From the NCBI GenBank assembly GCA_964637565.1, contig CAZWTY010000121.1, positions 1 through 8,642 of the forward strand: 8,642 bases of DNA. The letters are read 5' to 3'. Every line of letters starts with the position of its first letter. The first letter of the stretch is position 1. The notes beneath the pieces are model-generated. The model searched no databases and had not been told where the DNA came from. It saw only the letters and a program-made list of their open reading frames with translations. The position numbers and the translations under genes are program-made. Shown piece after piece: positions 1-4,852 of the stretch. Source of the stretch: DYJE01 sp964637565. GTDB taxonomy: Bacteria > Desulfobacterota > Desulfobacteria > Desulfobacterales > Desulfolunaceae.

Positions 1-62
1 ATTTATTAGAATATAAAATTATCGAGGGTTTGGAGTTTATTGTGCGGAATGTGCGCTTTAAT
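1..62. other. Foreign segment fused to the cyclase gene (possible mobile-element end)
   Basis: CD-NTase homology breaks at about position 62. The segment from there to the window edge contains a G+C-rich patch (TGTGCGGAATGTGCGC near 40-56) inside otherwise AT-rich DNA and supplies the unrelated last codons and stop of the cyclase. This is what the end of an insertion sequence, or a deletion/recombination junction, would look like. The body of any element would lie left of the window, so neither a transposase nor a matching inverted repeat can be seen. An assembly join is also possible. Confidence 0.35.
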
Positions 63-704
63 TTCAAAGATATTATTGAAATAGTCATTTAATTTTCTTG
101 GGTCAGATACTATCCAGTCATCTGTCCTATGAGCAAGTAAGACATTATCTTTAATTTCATCCCAGTTTTGTTCAAGGGCTTCAGTACCAGAAAAAACCGT
201 ATTTTTAGCTACTTCTTCTTTAATAGTATGAAATTCATTATCAGGTATTGAATATAAAGGCACATCAATATGAATTTGACTATTAACAATAACACGCGAG
301 CATGTTGCTTTGCTTATGTCCACAGATTGCCATTTTTCTTTTTCAACAATCTCTTTTAATAGGCTATCAACAATATTAAAAAACTTATCTGCTTCAATTG
401 ATGGATTTTTTGTGCTCTCAATATATGATAACGGAAGATAACAACCGATATCATGGTCTATTTGTTGGGGAGGATTTTTACACGGTTTGTTTCTTGTTTT
501 ATATACATAAGAACCTTGTGAAAGAAAGCGAGGTGATATTTCTTTAGCAAATGAGGATTTTGTGTGATGTTGTATGCCCGTTCGAAGGTGTTCCCGAATT
601 AATATTTTAGCATTCTGTATAATTTTTTTTTGTTCTTTTGTTAGCTCCAAATTTCCAATTAACCCATTTTCATTACTTGAAAAAAGTGGTGAAAGGTTTC
701 TCAT
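6..704 (-). CDS. dncV: DncV-like CD-NTase (cyclic GMP-AMP synthase), C-terminally truncated
   Basis: Signalling enzyme of a CBASS anti-phage system; intact relatives make cGAMP from ATP and GTP on infection and so switch on the neighbouring phospholipase. Numbered from Met704, the nucleotidyltransferase signature is complete: G64-S65 (SQGSY), D83 and D85 (QIDHDIG), and the third acidic residue D147 (HIDVPLY). NGLIGNLELT near residue 13 and DWIVSDP near 196 also match V. cholerae DncV as I recall it. Homology ends at about E214; the last 18 residues (IKAHIPHN... to the stop at 6-8) fit no family sequence in any frame, and roughly 190 residues forming the helical C-terminal half are absent. That half holds nucleotide-binding residues, so the product is probably dead. 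I chose ATG 704 because it overlaps the capV stop (ATGA) and has GGGAG 6 nt upstream; a GTG at 728 would add 8 residues. Confidence 0.85.
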   Translation of the reverse strand: MRNLSPLFSSNENGLIGNLELTKEQKKIIQNAKILIREHLRTGIQHHTKSSFAKEISPRFLSQGSYVYKTRNKPCKNPPQQIDHDIGCYLPLSYIESTKNPSIEADKFFNIVDSLLKEIVEKEKWQSVDISKATCSRVIVNSQIHIDVPLYSIPDNEFHTIKEEVAKNTVFSGTEALEQNWDEIKDNVLLAHRTDDWIVSDPRKLNDYFNNIFEIKAHIPHNKLQTLDNFIF

Positions 705-1666
705 GATAAGCTCCCATTGAGTTGACACGGCTCAATTTTTTCGATGTTATGATTGTTGAACCTATGAAATTCTTCTTTTCCAAAAAATTCTTGTGTTGAA
801 ATGTTGGCGCACTGAGTTAACAATTTCCTTGAATTATCGGATATTTGGTCTAAGCCTATTGATCTAATTTGTGATTCTGTGGGAGTTTGGTCAATGGAAT
901 AGTATCTATCTTCTAATAAAAATTTTAGTATTTGTTCTGTTGATTGAGTTTGGCATGAAAATATTAATTCAATTAATTTTGTTTTCCACTGCCATAACCC
1001 TGAATTTAAATCTGATTCGCCAAGGCATGAAGCGCATTTCCCAGATAATGTTCCGATGTGAAGCTGATATATTTTCTCACGTTTAATTTTTAAAAATTTT
1101 TCAGCTTCAATACATGCATATAGCCCAGGGTGATTTGCCACTAAACCACCATCAACAAAATCTCCATAACTTGTACTGTATATTGGAAAATAAGTAGGAG
1201 CCGCGCTTGTTTCTAGTGCAACATCAACTAATTTTTTATCACAATCAGTTTTAAAGTTTCCATGGTGGGGTGTTTTAATAACTTGAGGTCCGCCTTTTGT
1301 AAAATTTATTGTTGGAATAATGATTTTATGTTTTAAATCCCCCACTTTTTTATCACCAAATTTTTCTATTAACGCCTCTTTTAAGCCCCTATTTGAATAT
1401 TTTGATCTATATATTCCCCAAAATGATAAGTGGGGCTTAAATATTTTTTTACCGAGATCATAAAAAAGACTCACAATCTCTTTGGCTGGTATTTCTAAAG
1501 CTAATGCAATAGCTAAAATACCGCCGATAGACGTTCCGGAGATTAGGTCAAACTTTCTCGCTACTGGACAATTGAACTTTTTCTCTATTTCTTCGAGAAC
1601 CTTTGCTGAATAAAGACCTTTATAACCACCACCCGATAAAGCCAATATGTGAAATTCATCCCCCAT
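701..1666 (-). CDS. capV: CapV-type patatin-like phospholipase (CBASS effector)
   Basis: Effector of the CBASS operon: relatives are activated by the cyclic dinucleotide made by DncV and hydrolyse membrane phospholipids, killing the infected cell before phage release. The 321-residue protein has the complete patatin set: oxyanion loop SGGGYKG (residues 11-17), nucleophile elbow GTSIGG with Ser46, and the catalytic Asp172 in VDGGLVANHPG (171-181), plus the conserved SAAPTYFP block (154-161). There is no signal peptide or membrane span. The length is close to that of known CapV proteins (about 350), so the effector looks intact although its partner is truncated. ATG 1666 has a GGAGA ribosome site 4 nt upstream. 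The gene is visibly AT-rich compared with parAB beyond it, which suggests separate acquisition. Its stop overlaps the cyclase start by ATGA, implying coupled translation. Confidence 0.9.
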   Translation of the reverse strand: MGDEFHILALSGGGYKGLYSAKVLEEIEKKFNCPVARKFDLISGTSIGGILAIALALEIPAKEIVSLFYDLGKKIFKPHLSFWGIYRSKYSNRGLKEALIEKFGDKKVGDLKHKIIIPTINFTKGGPQVIKTPHHGNFKTDCDKKLVDVALETSAAPTYFPIYSTSYGDFVDGGLVANHPGLYACIEAEKFLKIKREKIYQLHIGTLSGKCASCLGESDLNSGLWQWKTKLIELIFSCQTQSTEQILKFLLEDRYYSIDQTPTESQIRSIGLDQISDNSRKLLTQCANISTQEFFGKEEFHRFNNHNIEKIEPCQLNGSLS

Positions 1667-1741
1667 GCATTCTCCAATTTGTTGCCCAATTTACATTTTT
1701 TATTGAATCTTCGCTCACGGATGCATACAGTGTTTGCATGC

Positions 1742-1781
1742 CAACATGTTGTGTGATTATAAAATACATTCCAACATGTTG
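1742..1781. promoter_or_regulatory. Paired palindromic operators around the capV promoter
   Basis: The 10-bp perfect palindrome CAACATGTTG occurs twice, at 1742-1751 and 1772-1781, both preceded by C. The centres are exactly 30 bp apart, close to three helical turns, so dimers on the two sites would lie on the same face. One copy covers the -35 region and the other the expected start site, with the -10 between them. This is classic repressor geometry. No regulator gene is visible beside the CBASS operon. A role as a partition centromere upstream of parA is the alternative reading. Confidence 0.5.
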
Positions 1782-1785
1782 ATGC
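1756..1785 (-). promoter_or_regulatory. Candidate capV-dncV promoter
   Basis: Read on the minus strand there is a perfect -10 TATAAT (1756-1761). The best -35 is TCAACA (4/6) with a 15-bp spacer, or a poorer match at 16-17 bp. Transcription would begin near 1749 and give an 80-nt leader before the GGAGA/ATG of capV. No other promoter-like pair lies nearer to the gene. The -35 is weak, which fits a controlled rather than a constitutive promoter. Confidence 0.5.
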
Positions 1786-1970
1786 GTATTCCTTGAAATT
1801 TTAATCATCAAATGAAATAAATCAATAGAAGATAAACAAAATAATTAATAATTCATAAATATGGCAATTGTTTTAAAAAAGTAAAAATTATCTATGGACA
1901 CAACTTTACTGGATTAATGATGGGAGTATGTCAATTTTGTGTATTCACAATTAAAACAGCATAATTTGGA

Positions 1971-2003
1971 TGAATATTCAAAATGTGGTTATTGTGGTAT
2001 AAT
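1971..2003 (+). promoter_or_regulatory. parA promoter with extended -10 and overlapping palindrome
   Basis: TGG immediately followed by TATAAT (1995-2003) is an extended -10 element. The matching -35 position holds the poor hexamer TATTCA, which lies inside the perfect palindrome TGAATATTCA (1971-1980). Transcription would start near 2010, only about 20 nt before the parA ATG, and no Shine-Dalgarno is visible. The palindrome across the -35 position is a plausible operator for ParA/ParB or HTH-protein autoregulation. Confidence 0.5.
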
Positions 2004-2029
2004 TGATTATAATAATAAATTAATCTCAT

Positions 2030-2794
2030 ATGAAAAAAACCATAGCCGTCATCAACCAAAAAGGAGGAGTCGGCAAAACAACGATATCCATCAACTTGAG
2101 CGGAGGCCTTGCCATCACCGGCAACAAACGGGTCCTTCTCATCGACCTCGACCCCCAGGCCAACACCACCCTCAATTTCGGGATCATTCCGGAAGAAATC
2201 CCTTTCGGCATTCACGACGTTCTCATGGACAGAGTGAAGGCTGAGAAAGCCATCATCAAAACTAAAATCGACAACCTGGATCTCATCCCCACAAACAGCC
2301 ATCTCGACCGGGCCGAACAGTTGCTTTTGCAGGCGACTTACCGGGAAGAACGCCTGAAACGAGCCATTCGGGATCTGGATTACGATTACATCGTCATTGA
2401 TTGCAGGCCGACACTGAGCACCCTCACCCTGAACGCCATGGTGGTGGCGGACCTGATCCTTGTGCCGATCATCATGGACCGTTATTCCCTTTACGGATTC
2501 AATGATCTTTTGAATTCCCTCCATTCCATCAAAGCAGTTGATCCAAATTTTTCACTGGATAATTCCCTGCGCATCTTACTAAACGCCATCGACTTACGGG
2601 AAAAAATCGTTCCGGAACTGGTGATTAAAGACCTGGAAGACGTCCGGCATCTGATCTTGAACACCCGGATACGAAAAAACTCCGACTTCAAAAAGACCCA
2701 GTACACCGACATTCCCCTTCTCGCCATGGAAACAAAACCCACCAAATCCGTGGAGGATTACATCAGCTTAACCCATGAAATTATAAATCTATGA
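2030..2794 (+). CDS. parA: ParA-family partition ATPase
   Basis: ATPase that binds the nucleoid non-specifically as an ATP dimer and carries ParB-bound DNA so that replicon copies separate at division. The 254-residue protein starts directly with the deviant Walker A KGGVGKTT (residues 11-18, both signature lysines present), followed by the A' motif LIDLDPQAN (37-45) and Walker B IVIDCRP (121-127; most relatives read CPP, so Arg126 is a small oddity). There is no N-terminal DNA-binding domain, so it belongs to the small Soj/type Ib-like class. In this class regulation usually rests on ParB or another protein. The stop overlaps the parB start by ATGA (2791-2794), so the two are translationally coupled. 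ATG 2030 is the start because the Walker A follows at the usual distance. Confidence 0.94.
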   Translation: MKKTIAVINQKGGVGKTTISINLSGGLAITGNKRVLLIDLDPQANTTLNFGIIPEEIPFGIHDVLMDRVKAEKAIIKTKIDNLDLIPTNSHLDRAEQLLLQATYREERLKRAIRDLDYDYIVIDCRPTLSTLTLNAMVVADLILVPIIMDRYSLYGFNDLLNSLHSIKAVDPNFSLDNSLRILLNAIDLREKIVPELVIKDLEDVRHLILNTRIRKNSDFKKTQYTDIPLLAMETKPTKSVEDYISLTHEIINL

Positions 2795-3639
2795 TCAAAC
2801 TCAATCCACACACCCAATCCCATTCGAAAATCAACGCAAACCAGGGCATCACCAAGAATCCCCTGTTTGACAGGGATCATATCGAAGACGGCGAATTCAG
2901 AACCCTTCCGGTTGAAGACATCTCCCCTGATCCGAATCAGCCGAGAAAGGTTTTTGATCCGGAAGCCTTGCAGGATCTGGCCGACTCCATCAAAGAACAC
3001 GGGGTGTTACAACCCATCATCGTGAGAAAGGGCGAAAACAGCCGATTCATCATCATTTCCGGCGAACGGCGCTACCGGGCGGCGAAACTTGCCGGGCTTG
3101 CCGAAATCTCAACCGTCATCCGCACCAACGTCAAACCGGCGGAAATCGCCATCATTGAAAACCTCCAGAGAGAAAATCTCCTTCCCTTCGAGGAGGCCGA
3201 AGCCTTTGAACGGATGATCCGGGAATACGGATACACACAGGCCCAACTTGCCAAAATCATCGGGAAAAAACAAAACACCGTTTCACAGATATTGAGCTTA
3301 AACAGGCTTCCTGCGGGGATAAAAGAAAAATATCCGCGCGCGGATATTTCTAAAAGAACCCTCATCGAAATCGCCCGGCAGGACTCCCCGGAAAAAATGG
3401 AAGAGTTGTTTTTGAAGGCTATGAACCGGGAACTGATCAGCGACGACATCCGAAACCTCAAAAAGAACGACACAAGAAAGAAAGCCGACTCCCCTGCCAT
3501 CCATACAACCCGCATCATCAAAACCCTGATCAAGGCCCTTCTCAAAACCAGGAAAACCGGCATCACCCTCGAAGAAAAAGACCTCATCAAAAAAGAGCTG
3601 AAAACCCTCAAGGACTGCATGATCGACCTGAACTATTGA
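2791..3639 (+). CDS. parB: ParB/Spo0J-family partition protein
   Basis: Binds the centromere (parS) and, as a CTP-dependent clamp, loads DNA onto the ParA system. The 282-residue sequence has the ParB blocks in order: DPNQPRKVFD (47-56), GVLQPIIVRK (71-80), the CTP-binding GERRYRAAKLAGL (91-103), ENLQRENLLPFEEAEAF (123-139), and a helix-turn-helix from TQAQLAKIIGKKQNTVSQIL (149-168). The lysine- and acid-rich C-terminus fits the dimerisation region. Translation starts inside the parA stop. I found no canonical chromosomal parS in the window; the TTTYACGAAA pair just after the stop and the palindromes at 4519-4568 are centromere candidates. Confidence 0.93.
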   Translation: MIKLNPHTQSHSKINANQGITKNPLFDRDHIEDGEFRTLPVEDISPDPNQPRKVFDPEALQDLADSIKEHGVLQPIIVRKGENSRFIIISGERRYRAAKLAGLAEISTVIRTNVKPAEIAIIENLQRENLLPFEEAEAFERMIREYGYTQAQLAKIIGKKQNTVSQILSLNRLPAGIKEKYPRADISKRTLIEIARQDSPEKMEELFLKAMNRELISDDIRNLKKNDTRKKADSPAIHTTRIIKTLIKALLKTRKTGITLEEKDLIKKELKTLKDCMIDLNY

Positions 3640-3641
3640 GC

Positions 3642-3671
3642 TTTTACGAAACAGCCCGATTTCACGAAATC
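3642..3671. repeat. TTTYACGAAA pair after parB (candidate centromere half)
   Basis: TTTTACGAAA (3642-3651) and TTTCACGAAA (3660-3669) are 18 bp apart. The second lies within the inverted repeat GATTTC-AC-GAAATC (3658-3671). TTTCAC and GAAA recall the arms of the canonical parS palindrome, but neither site matches it. The position right after parB fits a ParB site. No T-run follows, so it is not a terminator. Confidence 0.3.
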
Positions 3672-3697
3672 CTCAAAATATGGTATCCTGTGAATAA

Positions 3698-3726
3698 GTT
3701 ACAATCATCACTGCGAAACATAAAAT
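3698..3726 (+). promoter_or_regulatory. Weak candidate promoter before the HTH gene
   Basis: GTTACA (3698-3703, 4/6 to the -35 consensus), a 17-bp spacer and TAAAAT (3721-3726, 5/6 to the -10). A start near 3733 would fall inside the interleaved repeats, so transcripts from here could not form the full structure, whereas read-through from parB could. Only a modest match. Confidence 0.3.
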
Positions 3727-3782
3727 CTAATTGAGACCTACGGTTTATTCGCAGTGAGCCGTATCTTCGCCAATTAGATTTT
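3708..3782 (+). repeat. Two interleaved perfect inverted repeats (pseudoknot-capable)
   Basis: Arm a TCACTGCGAA (3708-3717) pairs with TTCGCAGTGA (3748-3757): 10 bp, no mismatch. Arm b AAAATCTAATTG (3722-3733) pairs with CAATTAGATTTT (3771-3782): 12 bp, no mismatch. The order a-b-a'-b' means the two stems cannot be nested; as RNA they form an H-type pseudoknot or two alternative hairpins. A third short pair TACGG/CCGTA (3739-3743/3759-3763) lies within. The second b arm runs into six Ts (3779-3784), so the b stem could act as a long-loop terminator. It lies directly upstream of the HTH gene, so control of that gene's expression is the simplest reading. Confidence 0.65.
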
Positions 3783-3812
3783 TTGTTTATCTGTGATTTT
3801 AAAGAAATCCCC

Positions 3813-4157
3813 ATGGATCACATCGATTTATCGGAACAACTGAATAAGCTGAAGGATATTTTAAGGCTTCCGAGAGAAATGCGCTGGATGGAAAACGGGT
3901 TCACCATCGTCCCCAATTCCATCATCAACGCCAACATTTCCAAAGAATCAAAGCTTCTCTATATCGTTCTGCTGATGTTCGCCTTTCAGAAAGGCAACTG
4001 TTTTCCCAGTGTCAAAACACTGGGAACCATTCTTTCTGCAAACGAGAGAACCATCCGCCGAAACCTCAAGAAACTCAAAGAGGAAAAGCTGATCAAAGTG
4101 GAAAACCGGAACGGCAAATCCTCTGTCTACACCTTGCTGGAATATATCCCCAGGTAA
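3813..4157 (+). CDS. HTH_36-type winged-helix DNA-binding protein, putative replication initiator or regulator
   Basis: Small (114 aa) DNA-binding protein of the helix-turn-helix 36 type found on plasmids and integrative elements, where it is often linked to replication. After NGFTIVPNSIIN (28-39) comes a hydrophobic helix (about 44-58), then the HTH (FPSVKTLGTILSANERTIRRNLKKL, 64-88) and a wing (LIKVENRNGKSSVYTL, 93-108). The start is uncertain: ATG 3813 has only a poor AAAGAAA ribosome site, and a TTG at 3783 would add 10 residues. Four 24-bp iterons begin 8 bp after the stop, which makes them its likely binding sites. In the -1 frame the iterons stay open and encode DTNVR repeats, so an older or frameshifted form may have had a longer C-terminus. 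DNA binding is well supported; the initiator role is inferred. Confidence 0.8.
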   Translation: MDHIDLSEQLNKLKDILRLPREMRWMENGFTIVPNSIINANISKESKLLYIVLLMFAFQKGNCFPSVKTLGTILSANERTIRRNLKKLKEEKLIKVENRNGKSSVYTLLEYIPR

Positions 4158-4164
4158 AGACCGT

Positions 4165-4250
4165 GGACACAAATGTCCGAATGACCCCGGACACCAATGT
4201 CCGCACTACCCCGGACACGGATGCCCGGACTGGTGCGGGCATGGATGTCC
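4165..4250 (+). repeat. Four 24-bp iterons with internal palindrome
   Basis: Core GGACA-N4-TGTCC begins at 4165, 4189, 4213 and 4237, exactly 24 bp apart. Copies 1 and 2 are perfect inverted repeats; copy 3 reads GGACA...TGCCC and copy 4 GGGCA...TGTCC. The spacers of copies 1 and 2 also resemble each other (ending in CCCC). Tandem sites at a fixed step beside a winged-helix gene, followed by AT-rich DNA (about 4255-4325), are typical of an iteron origin or an autoregulatory array. The period is also 8 codons, so the array can equally be read as a coding repeat. Confidence 0.75.
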
Positions 4251-4339
4251 TATGAATAAGATAAAGAAAAGAACAAAAATAAATAAAAAGGGATTCAGAT
4301 CAAGAAGTTAAAAAATAATAAAAATACGGCCACCCGAAA

Positions 4340-4376
4340 AAAAGCCCCAGAATCGATTCTAAGGGCTTTTGTTTTC
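4340..4376 (+). terminator. Strong intrinsic terminator after the HTH gene
   Basis: AAAAGCCC (4340-4347) pairs with GGGCTTTT (4363-4370), and the DNA between contains the perfect palindrome AGAATCGATTCT (4349-4360), which extends the stem through small bulges. TTTTGTTTT follows on the plus strand, and a run of As on the other side makes it usable from the minus strand too. It closes the parA-parB-HTH block. Confidence 0.8.
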
Positions 4377-4552
4377 AAAACGGTACAAGAGTCGGAATGA
4401 AGGCGAACGCCTTCAAGAACGGGCAAATTTCAAGAAATTCGATGGTACAGGAAAAAGGCACAGACCCTTAAAACGGGTATCTGGTCAAAATCAAGATAAC
4501 ATACTATAATTTCAATTAGATACCATATATCACAACCAAGACCCTTAACTGT

Positions 4553-4568
4553 GGATACCATGGTATCC
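4553..4568. repeat. 16-bp perfect palindrome with ATGGTATCC half-sites
   Basis: GGATACCATGGTATCC is its own reverse complement. The half-site recurs at 3680-3688 (ATGGTATCC), 4519-4526 (GATACCAT, reverse) and 7914-7921 (ATGGTATC). A recurring palindromic site spread over the replicon fits a partition or replication protein target. Confidence 0.45.
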
Positions 4569-4627
4569 CCGTCCTTTTCCCGAACCGGGAAACGCGCTTT
4601 TACGCTAACGCTTCAGATAAACGGGCG

Positions 4628-4787
4628 GCCCAACTTGTCGCCGCACTTCGTGCGACCCCGCCCTTTTGCCTATTATATGTTGCTTATGTAAAAGGACGGG
4701 GTCGCACGAGCCTCATTTTTATAACCGTTCTGCCGCGCCCTTGGGGGCTTGCATAACGGATAAAAATGGGTCGCCGACAAGTTGGGC
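4628..4787. repeat. Large branched inverted-repeat structure (three-way junction)
   Basis: Outer stem: GCCCAACTTGTCG (4628-4640) against CGACAAGTTGGGC (4775-4787), 13 bp perfect. Arm 1: 4648-4667 pairs with 4690-4709, 19 of 20 bp, with a 22-nt loop. Arm 2: CATTTTTAT..CCGTT (4714-4729) pairs with AACGG-ATAAAAATG (4755-4768), 14 bp with a 2-nt bulge. A small hairpin CGCAC-TTC-GTGCG (4642-4654) competes with arm 1. A single strand, RNA or DNA, would fold into a three-way junction. It could be an RNA regulator, a single-strand origin or a recombination site. The outer ends match the integron attC boxes RYYYAAC and GTTRRRY, though the whole does not behave like a standard attC. Confidence 0.6.
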
Positions 4788-4838
4788 AAAGCGTTTCTAA
4801 ACCACTTGGCTATCGCCAAAGCGTTTCGAAAGAAACGT
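4787..4838 (+). promoter_or_regulatory. Leader of the Replic_Relax gene: direct repeats and tandem hairpins
   Basis: CAAAGCGTTTC occurs at 4787-4797 and 4817-4827, 30 bp apart. TTGGC-TATC-GCCAA (4806-4819) forms one hairpin, and CGTTTC-GAAA-GAAACG (4822-4837), with a GNRA-type GAAA tetraloop, forms a second one 15 bp before the ATG. The second copy of the direct repeat is part of this second hairpin. Probably a protein operator or an RNA element tuning translation of the downstream gene. No good -35/-10 pair is seen here. Confidence 0.4.
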
Positions 4839-4852
4839 GTTAGAGAAAAAAT

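Larger units (their letters stand above)
1667..2029. other. Divergent AT-rich intergenic region between capV and parA
   Basis: About 360 bp without a convincing gene. It holds the capV promoter and operator pair on the left, a very AT-rich stretch (about 1795-1890) without clear repeats, a small inverted repeat TTGTG-TATT-CACAA (1937-1950), and the parA promoter with the palindrome TGAATATTCA on the right. The composition change from AT-rich CBASS DNA to the richer parAB backbone happens at its right end, so a junction may lie here. I see no transposon ends or target duplication. Confidence 0.6.
4381..4852. other. Non-coding, structure-rich region (candidate origin/copy-control region)
   Basis: About 470 bp without a credible gene but dense in symmetry: TGAAGGCG-AA-CGCCTTCA (4398-4415), AGACCCTTAA twice (4462-4471, 4539-4548), GATACCAT (4519-4526), a 16-bp palindrome (4553-4568), a hairpin TTTCCCG-AAC-CGGGAAA (4576-4592), a 160-bp branched structure (4628-4787) and two leader hairpins. 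It lies between iterons/HTH gene and the Replic_Relax gene, so replication origin, centromere or copy-control RNA are the natural candidates. Which part does what cannot be told from sequence alone. Confidence 0.55.

Noticed and set aside
871..1086. 71-codon plus-strand frame opposite capV
   Set aside because: Antisense to a gene with full patatin motifs; Leu/Ile-rich translation reflects AT-rich complement.
1931..2524. Long minus-strand open frame opposite parA
   Set aside because: Shadow of parA; low-complexity Asp/Val/Phe-rich translation without motifs, while the plus strand has clear ParA motifs.
4165..4250. CRISPR array
   Set aside because: Period of 24 bp is too short, with no repeat-spacer division, and no cas genes nearby; iterons explain it better.
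4628..4787. Integron attC site
   Set aside because: RYYYAAC/GTTRRRY boxes match, but the spacer between box positions is fully paired, the element is long and branched, and no integrase or cassette row is visible. Kept only as a structural resemblance.
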